Source: Zoogloea sp.
Lineage (GTDB): Bacteria > Pseudomonadota > Gammaproteobacteria > Burkholderiales > Rhodocyclaceae
Direction: 5' to 3'
Length of the DNA stretch: 38,308 nt
Assembly (NCBI RefSeq): GCF_028689785.1
Contig: NZ_JAQVCN010000026.1
Coordinates: 25,515-63,822 of the forward strand
The notes below the pieces were generated by a model. That model had not been told where the DNA came from and did not search any database. It saw only the letters and a list, made by a program, of their open reading frames with translations. Positions 5,592-13,749 of this stretch are shown here, piece after piece. Numbering within the stretch: position 1 is the stretch's first letter; the number at the start of each line of letters is the position of its first letter. Made by a program: the position numbers and the translations under genes.

Positions 5592-8186
5592 TCAGTCCGC
5601 AAAGGCGTTGGCAGTGGCCAGCGCCACGGTTAGGTCCAGGTCCCGCTTGATCCACCCAGGTGACGGCTTCAGCCCCAGGGACTCACGGACCCAGGCACGG
5701 CTGCGCGTCACCCCGGGGCCCGACTGCCAGCGGATCGGTTCCGCCAGCGGCACAAAGCCGGCCTGGTGCAAGTACGGGCGCAGGCTGCCGGATCGCAGCT
5801 CGCCTTGATAACCGGCTTTTTGCACCTCGGCTCGCAGGTATTCGACCATCACCACGTTCTTGCTGACCCCAGGGGCGCCAGTGGCGAGAATGTCGGCGAT
5901 CAGGAACGCGAGATCCGACTTCGTGCCCTGGATCATCAGGTCCCGAGCCGTAGTCTGCGGAGCCTCCCCGTTCGGGTTGAACTCCAGCGGGATCGGTGTC
6001 TGGGATAGCCAGAGGGCGATCTGCCCCGGGTGCGCCCGCCCCAGTCCGAAGATCTCGTCGAAGTGGGCATTCCGGGAGACATTGAAAACCGCCGTGCTGA
6101 ACGCATCCATGGCCGCGTAGGACTTGAACGGCGAACGCAGCACGAAGTACCGCCGATCGCCCTCGGTCATAGGCATGCCGTCATCGTGGTTCGTGAAGAG
6201 CAAGTAGTTCGACACGTTCAGCGCGTTGAGGGGGTCCTTGCCCTTGGCGTGCAGCTCCACGCTGTTGTTCGAGATGTAGGGCTTCAGCTTGTTCACCACG
6301 TCGTAGCGGTTGTGCCCCTGGAAGCGGACCTCCTCCAGCACAACGACGCACTGGCCGGTGGACCAGCCGGAGAACGGGGATGTCTGGATCGTGTCGGCGG
6401 ACATGGTCCTGACGTGAGGCTGCCCCAGCAGGATCTGCAGCAGCTCACCGAAGATGGACTTCCCGTCCCCTTCCGCCCCCTTGATCAGGGGTGCCCACCG
6501 GATCTTCACACCCGGGTTCATGTAGTTGAAGGCCAGCCAGGCCTGGAACAGCTTCCGCTCGCGCAGGTCCGGGATGAGCAGGGACAGGTGCCGCTCGAGG
6601 GCGCCGATCAACTGCAGCCCCGCATCGGTATAGCCTCGGTCCGGCAGCACGCGGAGCTCAGGCCGATAGGTGTTCGCCATTTTCAAACCGCCTAGCTCGA
6701 AGGTCTCCCCAAACAGGGGGTGGAACGCCAGCCGGTCAAGGATTGGCACTCGCCAGTGGGACGTCATGCGGTCATAAGGGGAGTAAAGGATTTTCTCGTC
6801 TGCTTCCTGGACCAGGAGGTTCCCCCGGTCCCATCGGTACGTGGTGTTGAACGACAGCACAGAGAGGACCTGCTTCGTACGGCGGTGCATGAATCCATCC
6901 ATGGACGTGATCCAGAACCACTCCTTCGCCCAGTCAGGCCCGAGGAAGAACGGATCGTCCACCGGAGGCATGAGCGCGTCCGTCTCTTCCGGCCGCACCG
7001 GCGCCAAGGCGCGGCGCACCTCGGGCAGCGGGATCAGCACGCCCTTCAGCTCCTTTAGCCGGTTCTGGTAGTGCTTGACCAGGGCGGAGCGGTCGATGTC
7101 CGTGAGCTTGGCCGATCGGATCTCCGCCGCCAGGCCGCCGAGCAGCGTGGTCTCATCCGCCGACCGGATCCGATCGGCCCACGTCAGCACCTGGGCCACA
7201 GCGTCTGCCGAAGTTGCCGTGCGCTTGTAGCCCTTCCAGGCGTCCCCCAGCCAGGTCTTGATGCTACCCACCGTGACCAGGCCCAGGCGCTGCTCTTTGG
7301 CCTTGTTCCAGATCGCCTGCGTGCAGCCGGCGGTGTACTTGACCGACTTCTGAGACCAGGTATCGATCAGGTCGAACGCGGCCTCTTCGTGTTCGGTACC
7401 CTGGAACTGGTGGTGCACCGCGAAGATCGCGTCGCGCCAGGTGTCCCGGTCGTCGCAGAACGACTCCTCCAGGTGGTCCAGCATCCAGGCCAGATCCACC
7501 AGGGACACGTCGTCATGGCGCTGCTTGATGCGGTCGAAGGGGTCGTCCGGGTCGAGGGGCACGCCGGTGTGGGTCTCGGACGATCCGGATTGCTTCGGAG
7601 AGAAGCCCCTGACACACAGGATGGCATCCAAATCCTGGAACACCCATTGCGCCACCTCGTCCCGGTCCAGCACCCGCAGCTGCCACCGCTCAATATCGAG
7701 AGGCCCGGGGCCTTCCCACTGGTACGGGCGCAGGGTATCCGGGTGGATGCCGTAGGCGACAAACTGCTGGCCGATGCCGAGCACTTCCACCCGGTGCTCA
7801 AATCCATCCATCGTCCGGTAGATCGGACTGGTGATCTTGAGGCCTGGCGTCTTGGCGCCGTAAAGCAGCAGCCGTTTCGGCACCTCCCCAATGCGCTTCA
7901 GGCCGGGGCCAAACCGCGCCACGAAGGCCGCCTCAACCGCATCGGCCGCCTCCGGGTAGTAGATGTCCAGGTCGACGGCCACCAGGTCTTCCGTCCGCAG
8001 ACCGGTGTTGTGGGTGCTGAATTCGTTGGCCCAGAACGCAATCTGGTCCGGGTGCATCGGGGCCTCTTCCCACTTCTTGGTCACGGGGCGCTTGCCATAC
8101 GTGGGGATGGGCTGGAAGCCGGCCTGCAGGAGCGCAGGCCCTGCGGTGCCGAAACGTGGAACTTCAGGGTAGCGCAACGTGCTCAC
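5592..8186 (-). CDS. Bifunctional primase-polymerase / SF3-type helicase
   Basis: This 864-residue replication protein has an N-terminal prim-pol domain with catalytic VAVDLD (residues 70-74) and GIHPD (146-150). A PriCT-like linker follows (about 215-320). The C-terminal superfamily 3 helicase (about 535-720) shows Walker A GAEGDGKS (570-577), a Walker B-like VVVLEEV (614-620) and a sensor LLFTNHDDG (662-670). Such fused proteins (virulence-associated E/DUF5906 class) prime and unwind at the phage origin. It starts with GTG at 8186, whose GTGA overlaps the stop of the RecD-like gene, so the two are translationally coupled. No break or missing motif is seen. Confidence 0.92.
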   Translation of the reverse strand: MSTLRYPEVPRFGTAGPALLQAGFQPIPTYGKRPVTKKWEEAPMHPDQIAFWANEFSTHNTGLRTEDLVAVDLDIYYPEAADAVEAAFVARFGPGLKRIGEVPKRLLLYGAKTPGLKITSPIYRTMDGFEHRVEVLGIGQQFVAYGIHPDTLRPYQWEGPGPLDIERWQLRVLDRDEVAQWVFQDLDAILCVRGFSPKQSGSSETHTGVPLDPDDPFDRIKQRHDDVSLVDLAWMLDHLEESFCDDRDTWRDAIFAVHHQFQGTEHEEAAFDLIDTWSQKSVKYTAGCTQAIWNKAKEQRLGLVTVGSIKTWLGDAWKGYKRTATSADAVAQVLTWADRIRSADETTLLGGLAAEIRSAKLTDIDRSALVKHYQNRLKELKGVLIPLPEVRRALAPVRPEETDALMPPVDDPFFLGPDWAKEWFWITSMDGFMHRRTKQVLSVLSFNTTYRWDRGNLLVQEADEKILYSPYDRMTSHWRVPILDRLAFHPLFGETFELGGLKMANTYRPELRVLPDRGYTDAGLQLIGALERHLSLLIPDLRERKLFQAWLAFNYMNPGVKIRWAPLIKGAEGDGKSIFGELLQILLGQPHVRTMSADTIQTSPFSGWSTGQCVVVLEEVRFQGHNRYDVVNKLKPYISNNSVELHAKGKDPLNALNVSNYLLFTNHDDGMPMTEGDRRYFVLRSPFKSYAAMDAFSTAVFNVSRNAHFDEIFGLGRAHPGQIALWLSQTPIPLEFNPNGEAPQTTARDLMIQGTKSDLAFLIADILATGAPGVSKNVVMVEYLRAEVQKAGYQGELRSGSLRPYLHQAGFVPLAEPIRWQSGPGVTRSRAWVRESLGLKPSPGWIKRDLDLTVALATANAFAD

Positions 8187-9508
8187 GCAGCTCTCCGGTT
8201 TGCGGACGGTTTAATCCAGCGAAAGTCTGCGAAAACAAGGTGCTTCGCAGCCCGGGTGATGGCGGTGTATATCCAGCGGCGAGCTGACGTCCCGGTCGGA
8301 TCCACCTTGCCCAGGACAAACCGCTCGTCGATGACACACACCTCGTCCCACTCGGAGCCCTGCGCCTTGTGAGCCGTGATGCAGTAGCCGTAGGAGAACG
8401 AAACGCCCTCATCGGTGTCCCTGGAAACGGCCACCGTCTTGTCGAGGCTCCAGCCCGCGTACATGCTGGGGTCGAGGTCCTCGATGAACTTGCCCATGTG
8501 CACCTGCACCGTGCCCATGTCGCCGCTCTCGGTCGAATAGATTAGCTCGGCCGTCGGGGCACCGAGCACCTCCTTGGTTTTCTCGTTCGCTTCCCACTGC
8601 CAATTGAAGCCCAGCACCCGGACCTCGGTGCCATTGAGCAGGGTCGCGTCGACGTTGCTGTTGCAGATCAGGGCTTCCCCAATGCGGGGGACGACCCCCG
8701 GCAGCCCGTTGATCCGGCGCACCTCGGCATTGATCGTCCGCCGGTGGGCGTTGGTGAAGGCGATGATCTTGCGATCCGGGCGACCGCGAATCCACGCCTG
8801 GAACGTGTCCCGAGGGCCGAGGGCGCGCACCAGCCCTTCCGGAAAGCGGCCCTCTCGGATCTCAGAGGCCAGCTCCAGAATCGGCGAACCCCCGGCCTGG
8901 CGCATGACCTCCGAGAGCTCCACCGTCGCGTTGCGGGTCACGAAATAGCCGTCCGGCTGCACCTTGTCATTCACCGGAGGCAGCTGGTGCTGGTCTCCGA
9001 CGAGGATCAGCGTGGTGCACATCCGGCGCAGGTGCTTGAGCACCCAGGCCTGCACCATCGATGCCTCATCCAGGATGATCGTGTCCGCCCAGCGGACCTT
9101 GCCGGAGGAGAGCTCGCCAGCCAGCTCATCGTTCGGGTGGAATACCAGCTTTTTGCGATCCTCCTTGGCGCGCCGAATCCACGTATCAATTTCGTCTTGC
9201 GTACGCCCCGCCGCCTTACGAGCAGCAATCTCCGCTTCCGTCGGCAGGGGATTCAGCTCCTGGCTTGAGGTGAAGAACTTCGCGTAGAGCGTGGCCGCGG
9301 GCACGCCCTTCTTGGTCAGGACCGACGCCGCCTTGTTCGTCGGCGTGACGACTTCGTAGCTCTGCCCGTCCAGGCGGTTGCAGAGCGCGCGTATCAAGGT
9401 GGTCTTGCCGGTACCGGCCGGGCCCGCCAGCCGGATCTCGCGGTCCTTCCGCCCCCAGCCCTCAAGAATCGTGTCGAGGGCCTCTCGCTGCCCCGAGTTC
9501 AAGATCAT
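8183..9508 (-). CDS. RecD-like ATP-dependent DNA helicase
   Basis: This is a 441-residue superfamily 1 helicase beginning MILNSGQREALDTIL. Walker A is GPAGTGKT (29-36), motif Ia is TPTNKAA, Walker B is ILDEAS (145-150), and VGDQHQLPPV is motif III. The C-terminal UvrD_C_2 box is ITAHKAQGSEWD, and AITRA lies near the end. It belongs to the RecD/Dda group of 5'-3' helicases used in phage replication and recombination. ATG 9508 is chosen over an upstream in-frame start (9562) because GGAGAG lies 5-10 bp before it and homologous proteins begin with the Q-motif segment (NSGQREAL). It follows the CII-like gene by 73 bp. Confidence 0.9.
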   Translation of the reverse strand: MILNSGQREALDTILEGWGRKDREIRLAGPAGTGKTTLIRALCNRLDGQSYEVVTPTNKAASVLTKKGVPAATLYAKFFTSSQELNPLPTEAEIAARKAAGRTQDEIDTWIRRAKEDRKKLVFHPNDELAGELSSGKVRWADTIILDEASMVQAWVLKHLRRMCTTLILVGDQHQLPPVNDKVQPDGYFVTRNATVELSEVMRQAGGSPILELASEIREGRFPEGLVRALGPRDTFQAWIRGRPDRKIIAFTNAHRRTINAEVRRINGLPGVVPRIGEALICNSNVDATLLNGTEVRVLGFNWQWEANEKTKEVLGAPTAELIYSTESGDMGTVQVHMGKFIEDLDPSMYAGWSLDKTVAVSRDTDEGVSFSYGYCITAHKAQGSEWDEVCVIDERFVLGKVDPTGTSARRWIYTAITRAAKHLVFADFRWIKPSANRRAA

Positions 9509-9581
9509 GGTTCTCTCCACATTGCACCGCTTCGCATTGGCAGGACGAGCTCGAAGCGGCAACCCGCTCGGCCTGGGAGGG

Positions 9582-9815
9582 CTACAGCACAGCCTTCAGG
9601 ACCCGACGCAGGTCGGTGACGTGGCCGGCAGGGACGACTTCTAGGTCGAGGCGCGCGAGCAAGGCGCAGACCCGAGGCAGCTGGTCGTTGAGGAGGCGAG
9701 ACAGCTCCACGTCGGACAGGCCCAGATCGGACGCCAGGCGCTTCTGCTGCCCGTAGCTCCGCACGGCGGCCAGGACGAGGTCTCCTGAAACGGGGTGCAA
9801 ATCCTTTTCAGGCAC
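9582..9815 (-). CDS. CII-like regulatory protein
   Basis: This 77-residue protein has a central helix-turn-helix: VRSYGQQKRLASDLGLSDVE leading into LSRLLNDQLPRVCALLARL. That arrangement, including a conserved SxLSRxxxD-like recognition helix and a short hydrophobic C-terminal helix, resembles phage lambda CII-family activators. Family assignment is by appearance only. The start is GTG 9815, 2 bp after the Cro-like stop. In lambda-like phages CII activates repressor and integrase promoters; by position (second gene of the early leftward operon) the same role is plausible here. A later TTG preceded by AAAAGGA is an alternative start. Confidence 0.6.
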   Translation of the reverse strand: MPEKDLHPVSGDLVLAAVRSYGQQKRLASDLGLSDVELSRLLNDQLPRVCALLARLDLEVVPAGHVTDLRRVLKAVL

Positions 9816-9817
9816 TA

Positions 9818-10090
9818 TCAGCCTCGGGGGACCACAGTATTAACGGCAGGCACGCCGCGGATCAGGGCGAAGCGGTCGGCCAGATCAGGTCGCAGAACTT
9901 CGCAGGTGTAAGGACTCCCATCCTCGCGAACCACTCGAAGTTCCCGAGCCATCGCCTCGAGCACCGGGCAGTGCTCCTTGGGGACAAGGGTCCAGTGCGA
10001 AACGGCCGAGGACGACACGTCGCACCGGGCACCCACCGCGGCCGGGCCGCCGAGTGCTTTGATGAGATTTCGGAGTTCAGAGAGGTCCAT
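9818..10090 (-). CDS. Cro-like (YdaS-type) DNA-binding protein
   Basis: This 90-residue protein begins MDLSELRNLIKALGGPAAVG and continues ARCDVSSSAVSHWTL, a classic YdaS/Cro helix-turn-helix in which the Ser-rich recognition helix (SSSAVSHW) contacts DNA. The C-terminal VREDGSPYTCEVLRPDL is the usual YdaS-family tail. It is the first gene of the leftward operon and diverges from the repressor gene across a 120-bp region carrying two operators, exactly the place of Cro in a lambda-type switch. It should compete with the repressor for those operators; that is inferred from family and position. Confidence 0.85.
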   Translation of the reverse strand: MDLSELRNLIKALGGPAAVGARCDVSSSAVSHWTLVPKEHCPVLEAMARELRVVREDGSPYTCEVLRPDLADRFALIRGVPAVNTVVPRG

Positions 10091-10103
10091 CAGAGTTCCT
10101 GTA

Positions 10104-10120
10104 TGTGAGTAACGCTCACA
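10104..10120. promoter_or_regulatory. Phage operator 1 (switch, cro-proximal)
   Basis: TGTGAGTAACGCTCACA has perfect 6-bp arms (TGTGAG/CTCACA) around a 5-bp centre. It is one of six related 17-bp sites in the prophage and abuts the -10 box of the leftward promoter. It is the probable binding site of the divergent repressor and the Cro-like protein. Confidence 0.75.
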
Positions 10121-10148
10121 TCGTACAGGCTGTGCTTTAGGGGAGCAA
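10120..10148 (-). promoter_or_regulatory. Leftward early promoter (cro operon)
   Basis: On the minus strand TTGCTC (10148-10143) is followed after exactly 17 bp by TACGAT (10125-10120). The -35 box lies inside operator 2, and the -10 box abuts operator 1, so binding at either would block RNA polymerase. The Cro-like start codon is about 30 bp downstream of the -10 box. The assignment rests on box match, spacing and context. Confidence 0.65.
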
Positions 10149-10156
10149 CGCTCACA
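10140..10156. promoter_or_regulatory. Phage operator 2 (switch, repressor-proximal)
   Basis: GGGGAGCAACGCTCACA is a hybrid of the two arm types in the family (GGGGAG on one side, CTCACA on the other). It lies 36 bp centre-to-centre from operator 1, contains the -35 box of the leftward promoter, and is 54 bp before the repressor start. It may also control the repressor's own promoter. Confidence 0.72.
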
Positions 10157-10210
10157 TAGTCTTTAAAGCCTGCATGTGGCAAGTTCCCGGCCAGCAATAA
10201 GGAGGAATCC

Positions 10211-10933
10211 GTGATCAAGAAAAGCGAGCTATACCAACGGATCCGGGCTGCGCGTAAGCGTGCCGGGCTGCGTCAAATAGACGTGGCTATCCGGTTCGAG
10301 GTGGATCGCACTGCGGTTACCCAGTGGGAGTCAAAGGACCCTGGCCGGAGAACCCGACCGGACATCGATCGACTAGAAGAGTTTGGGCGGATGACCAGGA
10401 CGCCTCTGTGGTGGCTCTTGTCGGACGACGTAGACATTTCGAGTGCCTGGCCCGAAGTCGCCAACGAGCAGCAAGACGCAGCAGCCCCTACCACCCAGAC
10501 CTTGCGCACCCACATCCGGGACTTCTGGAGTGCCGCGTGTTTACAGGTTCGGGAGCGAAGAGAAGACCTCTGGGACGGCGAGATATGGGATCCACAAGGC
10601 CCTTCCTGGATGGCGCCGATAATTCCCAGCGTAGTATCGAGCCGGACGATTGCGACCTTCATTGCTGTTCCAAGGCCCGACCTGGCACGCGTGGCCGCTG
10701 CGGCCAGCGCCCTCCTGGCGTTCGAGGTAGCAATCGACCGGCAGTTCGAGCGCAAAGTGATTTTGATCTGGAAACCGCGAGCGGAAGGGTGGCCTGCGAA
10801 ATTCAATTCGTATCTAACGGATGTCGATCGGATCTCCCCGCTGGCTCACAGCCTGGCTGACAGCCTGAAACTCACTTTCTTGGAAGTGCAATCTGTCTCC
10901 AGCGCAGCGGAATACCTCACTCAAATTCTTTAA
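10211..10933 (+). CDS. Phage repressor (CI-type position) with non-S24 C-terminal domain
   Basis: This 240-residue protein starts at GTG 10211 behind an excellent AAGGAGG (about 10200-10206). Residues 7-75 form an XRE helix-turn-helix: LYQRIRAARKRAGLRQIDVA, then VDRTAVTQWES. The remainder (about 90-240) lacks the Ala-Gly cleavage site and the Ser/Lys dyad region expected in LexA/CI S24 repressors. It instead has an alpha/beta sequence (SSRTIATFIAVPRPDLARVA, RKVILIWKPRAEGW) that I do not recognise. Position (divergent from a Cro-like gene, flanked by operators) makes it the lysogeny repressor. How it would be inactivated on induction is unclear. Confidence 0.75.
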   Translation: MIKKSELYQRIRAARKRAGLRQIDVAIRFEVDRTAVTQWESKDPGRRTRPDIDRLEEFGRMTRTPLWWLLSDDVDISSAWPEVANEQQDAAAPTTQTLRTHIRDFWSAACLQVRERREDLWDGEIWDPQGPSWMAPIIPSVVSSRTIATFIAVPRPDLARVAAAASALLAFEVAIDRQFERKVILIWKPRAEGWPAKFNSYLTDVDRISPLAHSLADSLKLTFLEVQSVSSAAEYLTQIL

Positions 10934-10970
10934 ATTATTTCTGCAAAAGGGCCTTGCGCCCGGCTCAAAA

Positions 10971-10987
10971 GGTGAGCGATACTCACC
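10971..10987. promoter_or_regulatory. Phage operator 3
   Basis: GGTGAGCGATACTCACC has perfect 6-bp arms around a 5-bp centre. It lies 37 bp after the repressor stop. A rightward promoter (TTGCGC at 10954, 18-bp spacer, GATACT at 10978) would have its -10 box inside this site, so it may control the second rightward operon. The promoter match is modest. Confidence 0.7.
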
Positions 10988-11009
10988 CCGTCACAAGAAA
11001 GAACGAGCG

Positions 11010-11035
11010 CGCCGGCTCTTGCCCGGCGGCTTTTT
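11010..11035 (+). terminator. Possible rho-independent terminator after the repressor gene
   Basis: CGCCGG (11010-11015) pairs with CCGGCG (11023-11028) around a 7-nt loop, followed after two bases by TTTTT (11031-11035). It would end repressor transcription about 75 bp after the stop, separating it from the next operon. The stem is only 6 bp, so the call is tentative. Confidence 0.45.
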
Positions 11036-11046
11036 CCGAAGTGACA

Positions 11047-11063
11047 GGGGAGCATTGCTCCCT
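11047..11063. promoter_or_regulatory. Phage operator 4
   Basis: GGGGAGCATTGCTCCCT has 5-bp perfect inner arms (GGGAG/CTCCC) and lies 39 bp before the start of the small gene at 11102. Three TTGACA hexamers follow it closely (11064, 11077, 11083), but none has a convincing -10 at the right distance. TTGCTC at 11055 with TGACAT 17 bp later resembles the layout seen at operator 2. It is probably the control site of the second rightward operon. Confidence 0.68.
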
Positions 11064-11101
11064 TTGACATCGACATTTGACATTGACAGCGGAGAACCAC
11101 C

Positions 11102-11257
11102 ATGGCCGACAAGCTCGCCCGCGCCAAGGAATTCCTTGGCACCTCTTGGGTCCTACACCCCTTCTACGACCCCTATCTGCACCCCCACCACCGGACCGCT
11201 ACTCCGGTGATTCTGCACGTCGTCCGTGCGGACGCCGTCACCCACAACCGCATCTAA
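11102..11257 (+). CDS. Small hypothetical phage protein, 51 aa
   Basis: ATG 11102 is preceded by GGAG at 11091-11094 and ends at TAA 11255-11257. The product starts MADKLARAKEFLGTSWVLHP and is rich in His, Pro and aromatic residues (FYDPYLHPHH). I do not recognise it, and it has no membrane segment. It is supported by a good ribosome site, first place in an operon right behind operator 4, and a 13-bp gap to the next good start. Confidence 0.6.
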   Translation: MADKLARAKEFLGTSWVLHPFYDPYLHPHHRTATPVILHVVRADAVTHNRI

Positions 11258-11270
11258 TCCCGAGGACACC

Positions 11271-11738
11271 ATGACCATCGAATCCACCTTTGATCGCATC
11301 GCCACCGCTCTCGAAAAGCAGAACGAGCTCCTGAGCGCTCTGCTGGAACGCGCGCTGATCAACTCCCCTGCCGAGGTTGCAGAGGCCCCCAAGGCCCGTG
11401 GCCGCAAGAAAGCCGAGGATGTCGCAGCCCCGCAGCCGGAGACGCCGGTACCGGAGACCCCTGTCAACACCGAGCAGGGTACGGTTCCGGCGGCGTCTGA
11501 ACCTGCCGCCGCTCAACCTGCCGCCGCTCAACCTGCCGCCGGCGTCCCCTCCGTCGAAGAAGTCCAGTCCTTCGCAACCGCCCTGGCGGCCCGGGTCACT
11601 CCCGTGCGCGTGATCGAGCTCATCAAGAAGCAGGGCACGTCCAACATCTCGACCATGTCCGACGAGAAGCGGGCCGCATTCTGGGCCGACATCCAGGCCT
11701 TGGATGCCGAGATCAGCACTGCGAACGCTCTCAGCTGA
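11271..11738 (+). CDS. Hypothetical phage protein with Pro/Ala linker, 155 aa
   Basis: Starting at ATG 11271, the N-terminus (residues 1-40) is a helix, IATALEKQNELLSALLERAL, likely a coiled coil for oligomer formation. A basic patch follows (KARGRKK). Residues about 50-95 are a low-complexity Pro/Ala/Glu linker with three PAAAQ-type units encoded by a 12-bp tandem DNA repeat near 11508-11540. The C-terminal 55 residues (VEEVQSFATALAARVTPVRV to WADIQALDAEI) look like a compact helical domain. It lies directly upstream of a nuclease and an ssDNA-binding protein, so an accessory role in recombination is possible; no family is recognised. Confidence 0.65.
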   Translation: MTIESTFDRIATALEKQNELLSALLERALINSPAEVAEAPKARGRKKAEDVAAPQPETPVPETPVNTEQGTVPAASEPAAAQPAAAQPAAGVPSVEEVQSFATALAARVTPVRVIELIKKQGTSNISTMSDEKRAAFWADIQALDAEISTANALS

Positions 11739-11739
11739 C

Positions 11740-12957
11740 ATGAGCGACCACCACACCCAGGAGCTGCCGGCCGCGCCGGTGGACCACGCGGCCCGTGCCC
11801 ACGCCATTCTGTCGGCGTCGGGCTCGGACCGGTGGATCCACTGCCCCGGGTCGATCCAGCTCTGCCGGGACCTTCCGGACACCACGTCCGAGTTCGCGGA
11901 GTGGGGGACGGTCTGCCATGAGCTGGGCGAGATGGCGCTGCGGGCCCGGTTCCTGGGCGAAAAGCAGGACTTCCAGCAGCGCGTCAAACAGGTGAACCCC
12001 GAGACCGGTGAGGTCACGGAGGTCCCCAAATTTGACGCGGAGCACTTCGCCGCTGTCGCGACATATCGGGACTATGTGACCGAGCTGATCGCACGCTACG
12101 GCGAAGGGGAGCAACCCGTCGTGATCGTGGAACGCCGGCTGAAGTTTCGCCGCTGGGTCCCGCAAGGCTTCGGCACCGGCGACTGCATCCTGGTGTTCCC
12201 TCGCCGCCGCCGCGCAGTGATGGTTGACCTCAAAGGCGGGGAAGGCGTGCTGGTCTCGCCGGAGTGGAACAGCCAGCTCATGCTCTACGGCGCCGGCACC
12301 CTCGACTATTTCGACGGGATCGTGGACATCGACGAGGTGGTGCTGTCGATCTGCCAGCCTCGCCGAGACAACCTCGTCGAGTGGACCATCGACACGCGGG
12401 AGCTCCTGGGCTGGTTGGAGACCATCCGCCCCATTGCGGAAGAGGCCTTCGCCGGATCGAGTCGCCTGGTGGCGGGTGACCACTGCAAGTTCTGCAAGGC
12501 GGCCGCCCGCTGTCCGGAGCGCGCACGGGTTGCCATGACCCTGTTCAAGGACACGCCGGCCCCCGCCCTCCTCTCCATGCAGGAGATCGGCGAGCTGCTG
12601 CCGCACCTGAAGCTGGTCGAGGAGTGGGCGAAGAAGCTGCAGTTCTTCGCATACGACGCCGCAGTGAACCAGGGCATCCAAGTGCCGGGTCACAAGCTGG
12701 TGGCCGGCCGGGCGTACCGCCAGTGGTCCGACATGACAGCCGCGGCGGCGGTGCTGAAGGAGGAAGGTCTCAACGACGACGAGATCTGGAACAAGAAGCT
12801 GGTCGGCATCACCGACCTTGAGAAGAAACTGGGCAAGAAGCACCGCGTCTTCGAGCTCACCGTGAAGGGCGACCCGAAGCCCACCCTCGTACCGGCGGAG
12901 GATCCGCGGCCGGAATGGCGAAGCACCAGCCAGGTGCTCGCCGCCTTTGATGATTGA
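11740..12957 (+). CDS. DUF2800 PD-(D/E)XK nuclease with Fe-S-type cysteines
   Basis: This 405-residue phage protein has an early SGSDRWIHCPGS (27-38) and AEWGTVCHELGE box, then GTGDCI and VDLKGG (163-165 D-x-K), the PD-(D/E)XK active site as in Cas4/AddB-like nucleases. Three C-terminal cysteines, CKFCKAAARC (249, 252, 258), with Cys35 could hold a 4Fe-4S cluster, as in Cas4 and AddB. It probably degrades DNA ends to single strands for phage recombination, working with the next gene. ATG 11740 directly follows the upstream stop; an in-frame start at 11704 lies inside the upstream gene and is less likely. Confidence 0.85.
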   Translation: MSDHHTQELPAAPVDHAARAHAILSASGSDRWIHCPGSIQLCRDLPDTTSEFAEWGTVCHELGEMALRARFLGEKQDFQQRVKQVNPETGEVTEVPKFDAEHFAAVATYRDYVTELIARYGEGEQPVVIVERRLKFRRWVPQGFGTGDCILVFPRRRRAVMVDLKGGEGVLVSPEWNSQLMLYGAGTLDYFDGIVDIDEVVLSICQPRRDNLVEWTIDTRELLGWLETIRPIAEEAFAGSSRLVAGDHCKFCKAAARCPERARVAMTLFKDTPAPALLSMQEIGELLPHLKLVEEWAKKLQFFAYDAAVNQGIQVPGHKLVAGRAYRQWSDMTAAAAVLKEEGLNDDEIWNKKLVGITDLEKKLGKKHRVFELTVKGDPKPTLVPAEDPRPEWRSTSQVLAAFDD

Positions 12958-12975
12958 CATAGGAGCCATTGAGCT

Positions 12976-13620
12976 ATGAGCACCCTGCCCAACACCGTGA
13001 AGAAGCTGTCCAACGTCGAGATCCGCACCGGCCGCGTGCGCCTCTCCTTCCCCCACATTTTCAAACCCCAGGCGAAGAAGGACCAGAAGGGCAACACGGT
13101 CACTGACGACACCGGCAGCCCGGTCCTGCAGTACTCGATGGCCTTGATCATCCCCAAGTCCGAAACGGCAACCGTCGCCGCTATCCAGGAGATCATCAAG
13201 GCCGCAGCGCTCGACTTCTTCGGCCAGGGCAAGGTGCCCCCGGGCTTCGCCGACGGCTTCCGGGATGGTGACACCGACAAGTCCACGCTGCTGGACCCGC
13301 TGGACCCGTCCAAAGGCCGCAAGCCTGAGCTGGTCGGCTCCTGGTTCCTCAACGCTACGACGCGCATGAAGCCGACCATCATCGGCAACGAGAAGGACGC
13401 ATTCACTAACGGCTTCAAGAACCTGACCGAGACGGAAATCAAGGCCGGCGACTGGGTGCGGGTGCAGTTGCGGGCCTACGGCTTCGACGTCGGCACCAAC
13501 AAGGGCGTCGCCTTCTCCTTCTCCGGCATTCAGCTCTTCGAAGTGGGTGAAGCCCTGGCCGCCGGCGGCTTCCGTGCTGATGCCTTCGACGATGAGGAGG
13601 TCTCGAGCGCCTTCGGCTGA
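12976..13620 (+). CDS. DUF2815 ssDNA-binding protein
   Basis: This 214-residue protein contains RTGRVRLSFPHIFKPQA, LQYSMALIIPKSET and a mid-protein LNATTRMKPTIIG, matching the DUF2815 family of phage OB-fold-like single-strand binding proteins. The C-terminus is acidic (DAFDDEEVSSAFG), as in many SSBs, where the tail docks partners. It follows the DUF2800 nuclease by 18 bp. The pair recurs in phages with a family A polymerase and is thought to act in replication-linked recombination. Confidence 0.88.
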   Translation: MSTLPNTVKKLSNVEIRTGRVRLSFPHIFKPQAKKDQKGNTVTDDTGSPVLQYSMALIIPKSETATVAAIQEIIKAAALDFFGQGKVPPGFADGFRDGDTDKSTLLDPLDPSKGRKPELVGSWFLNATTRMKPTIIGNEKDAFTNGFKNLTETEIKAGDWVRVQLRAYGFDVGTNKGVAFSFSGIQLFEVGEALAAGGFRADAFDDEEVSSAFG

Positions 13621-13638
13621 TTCAAGTTTTAGTTTCAA

Positions 13639-13655
13639 GGGGAGCAATGCTCCCC
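13639..13655. promoter_or_regulatory. Phage operator 5
   Basis: GGGGAGCAATGCTCCCC sits in a perfect 19-bp palindrome (AGGGGAGCAATGCTCCCCT, 13638-13656), the best site in the family. It lies in the 129-bp gap between the DUF2815 gene and the winged-helix/polymerase genes. No T-run follows it, which argues against a terminator. I do not see a clear promoter next to it. Confidence 0.72.
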
Positions 13656-13749
13656 TGATTGGAGCCGCCCCGGGGCGTCAGAAAGTGCCGGGGACAACTC
13701 GAGTGCCGACTCTCCCGAGCCGGCAGCCCAGTTGATCAAGGAGAGCGCT

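Noticed and set aside
11064-11088. Three TTGACA hexamers as perfect -35 boxes
   Set aside because: None has a recognisable -10 at 16-18 bp, and the next start codon is only 14 bp away; they may be chance or part of an overlapping control site.
13638-13656. The palindrome AGGGGAGCAATGCTCCCCT as a terminator of the DUF2815 gene
   Set aside because: There is no T-run after it, and five relatives of the same spacing lie before other operons, so an operator is the better reading.
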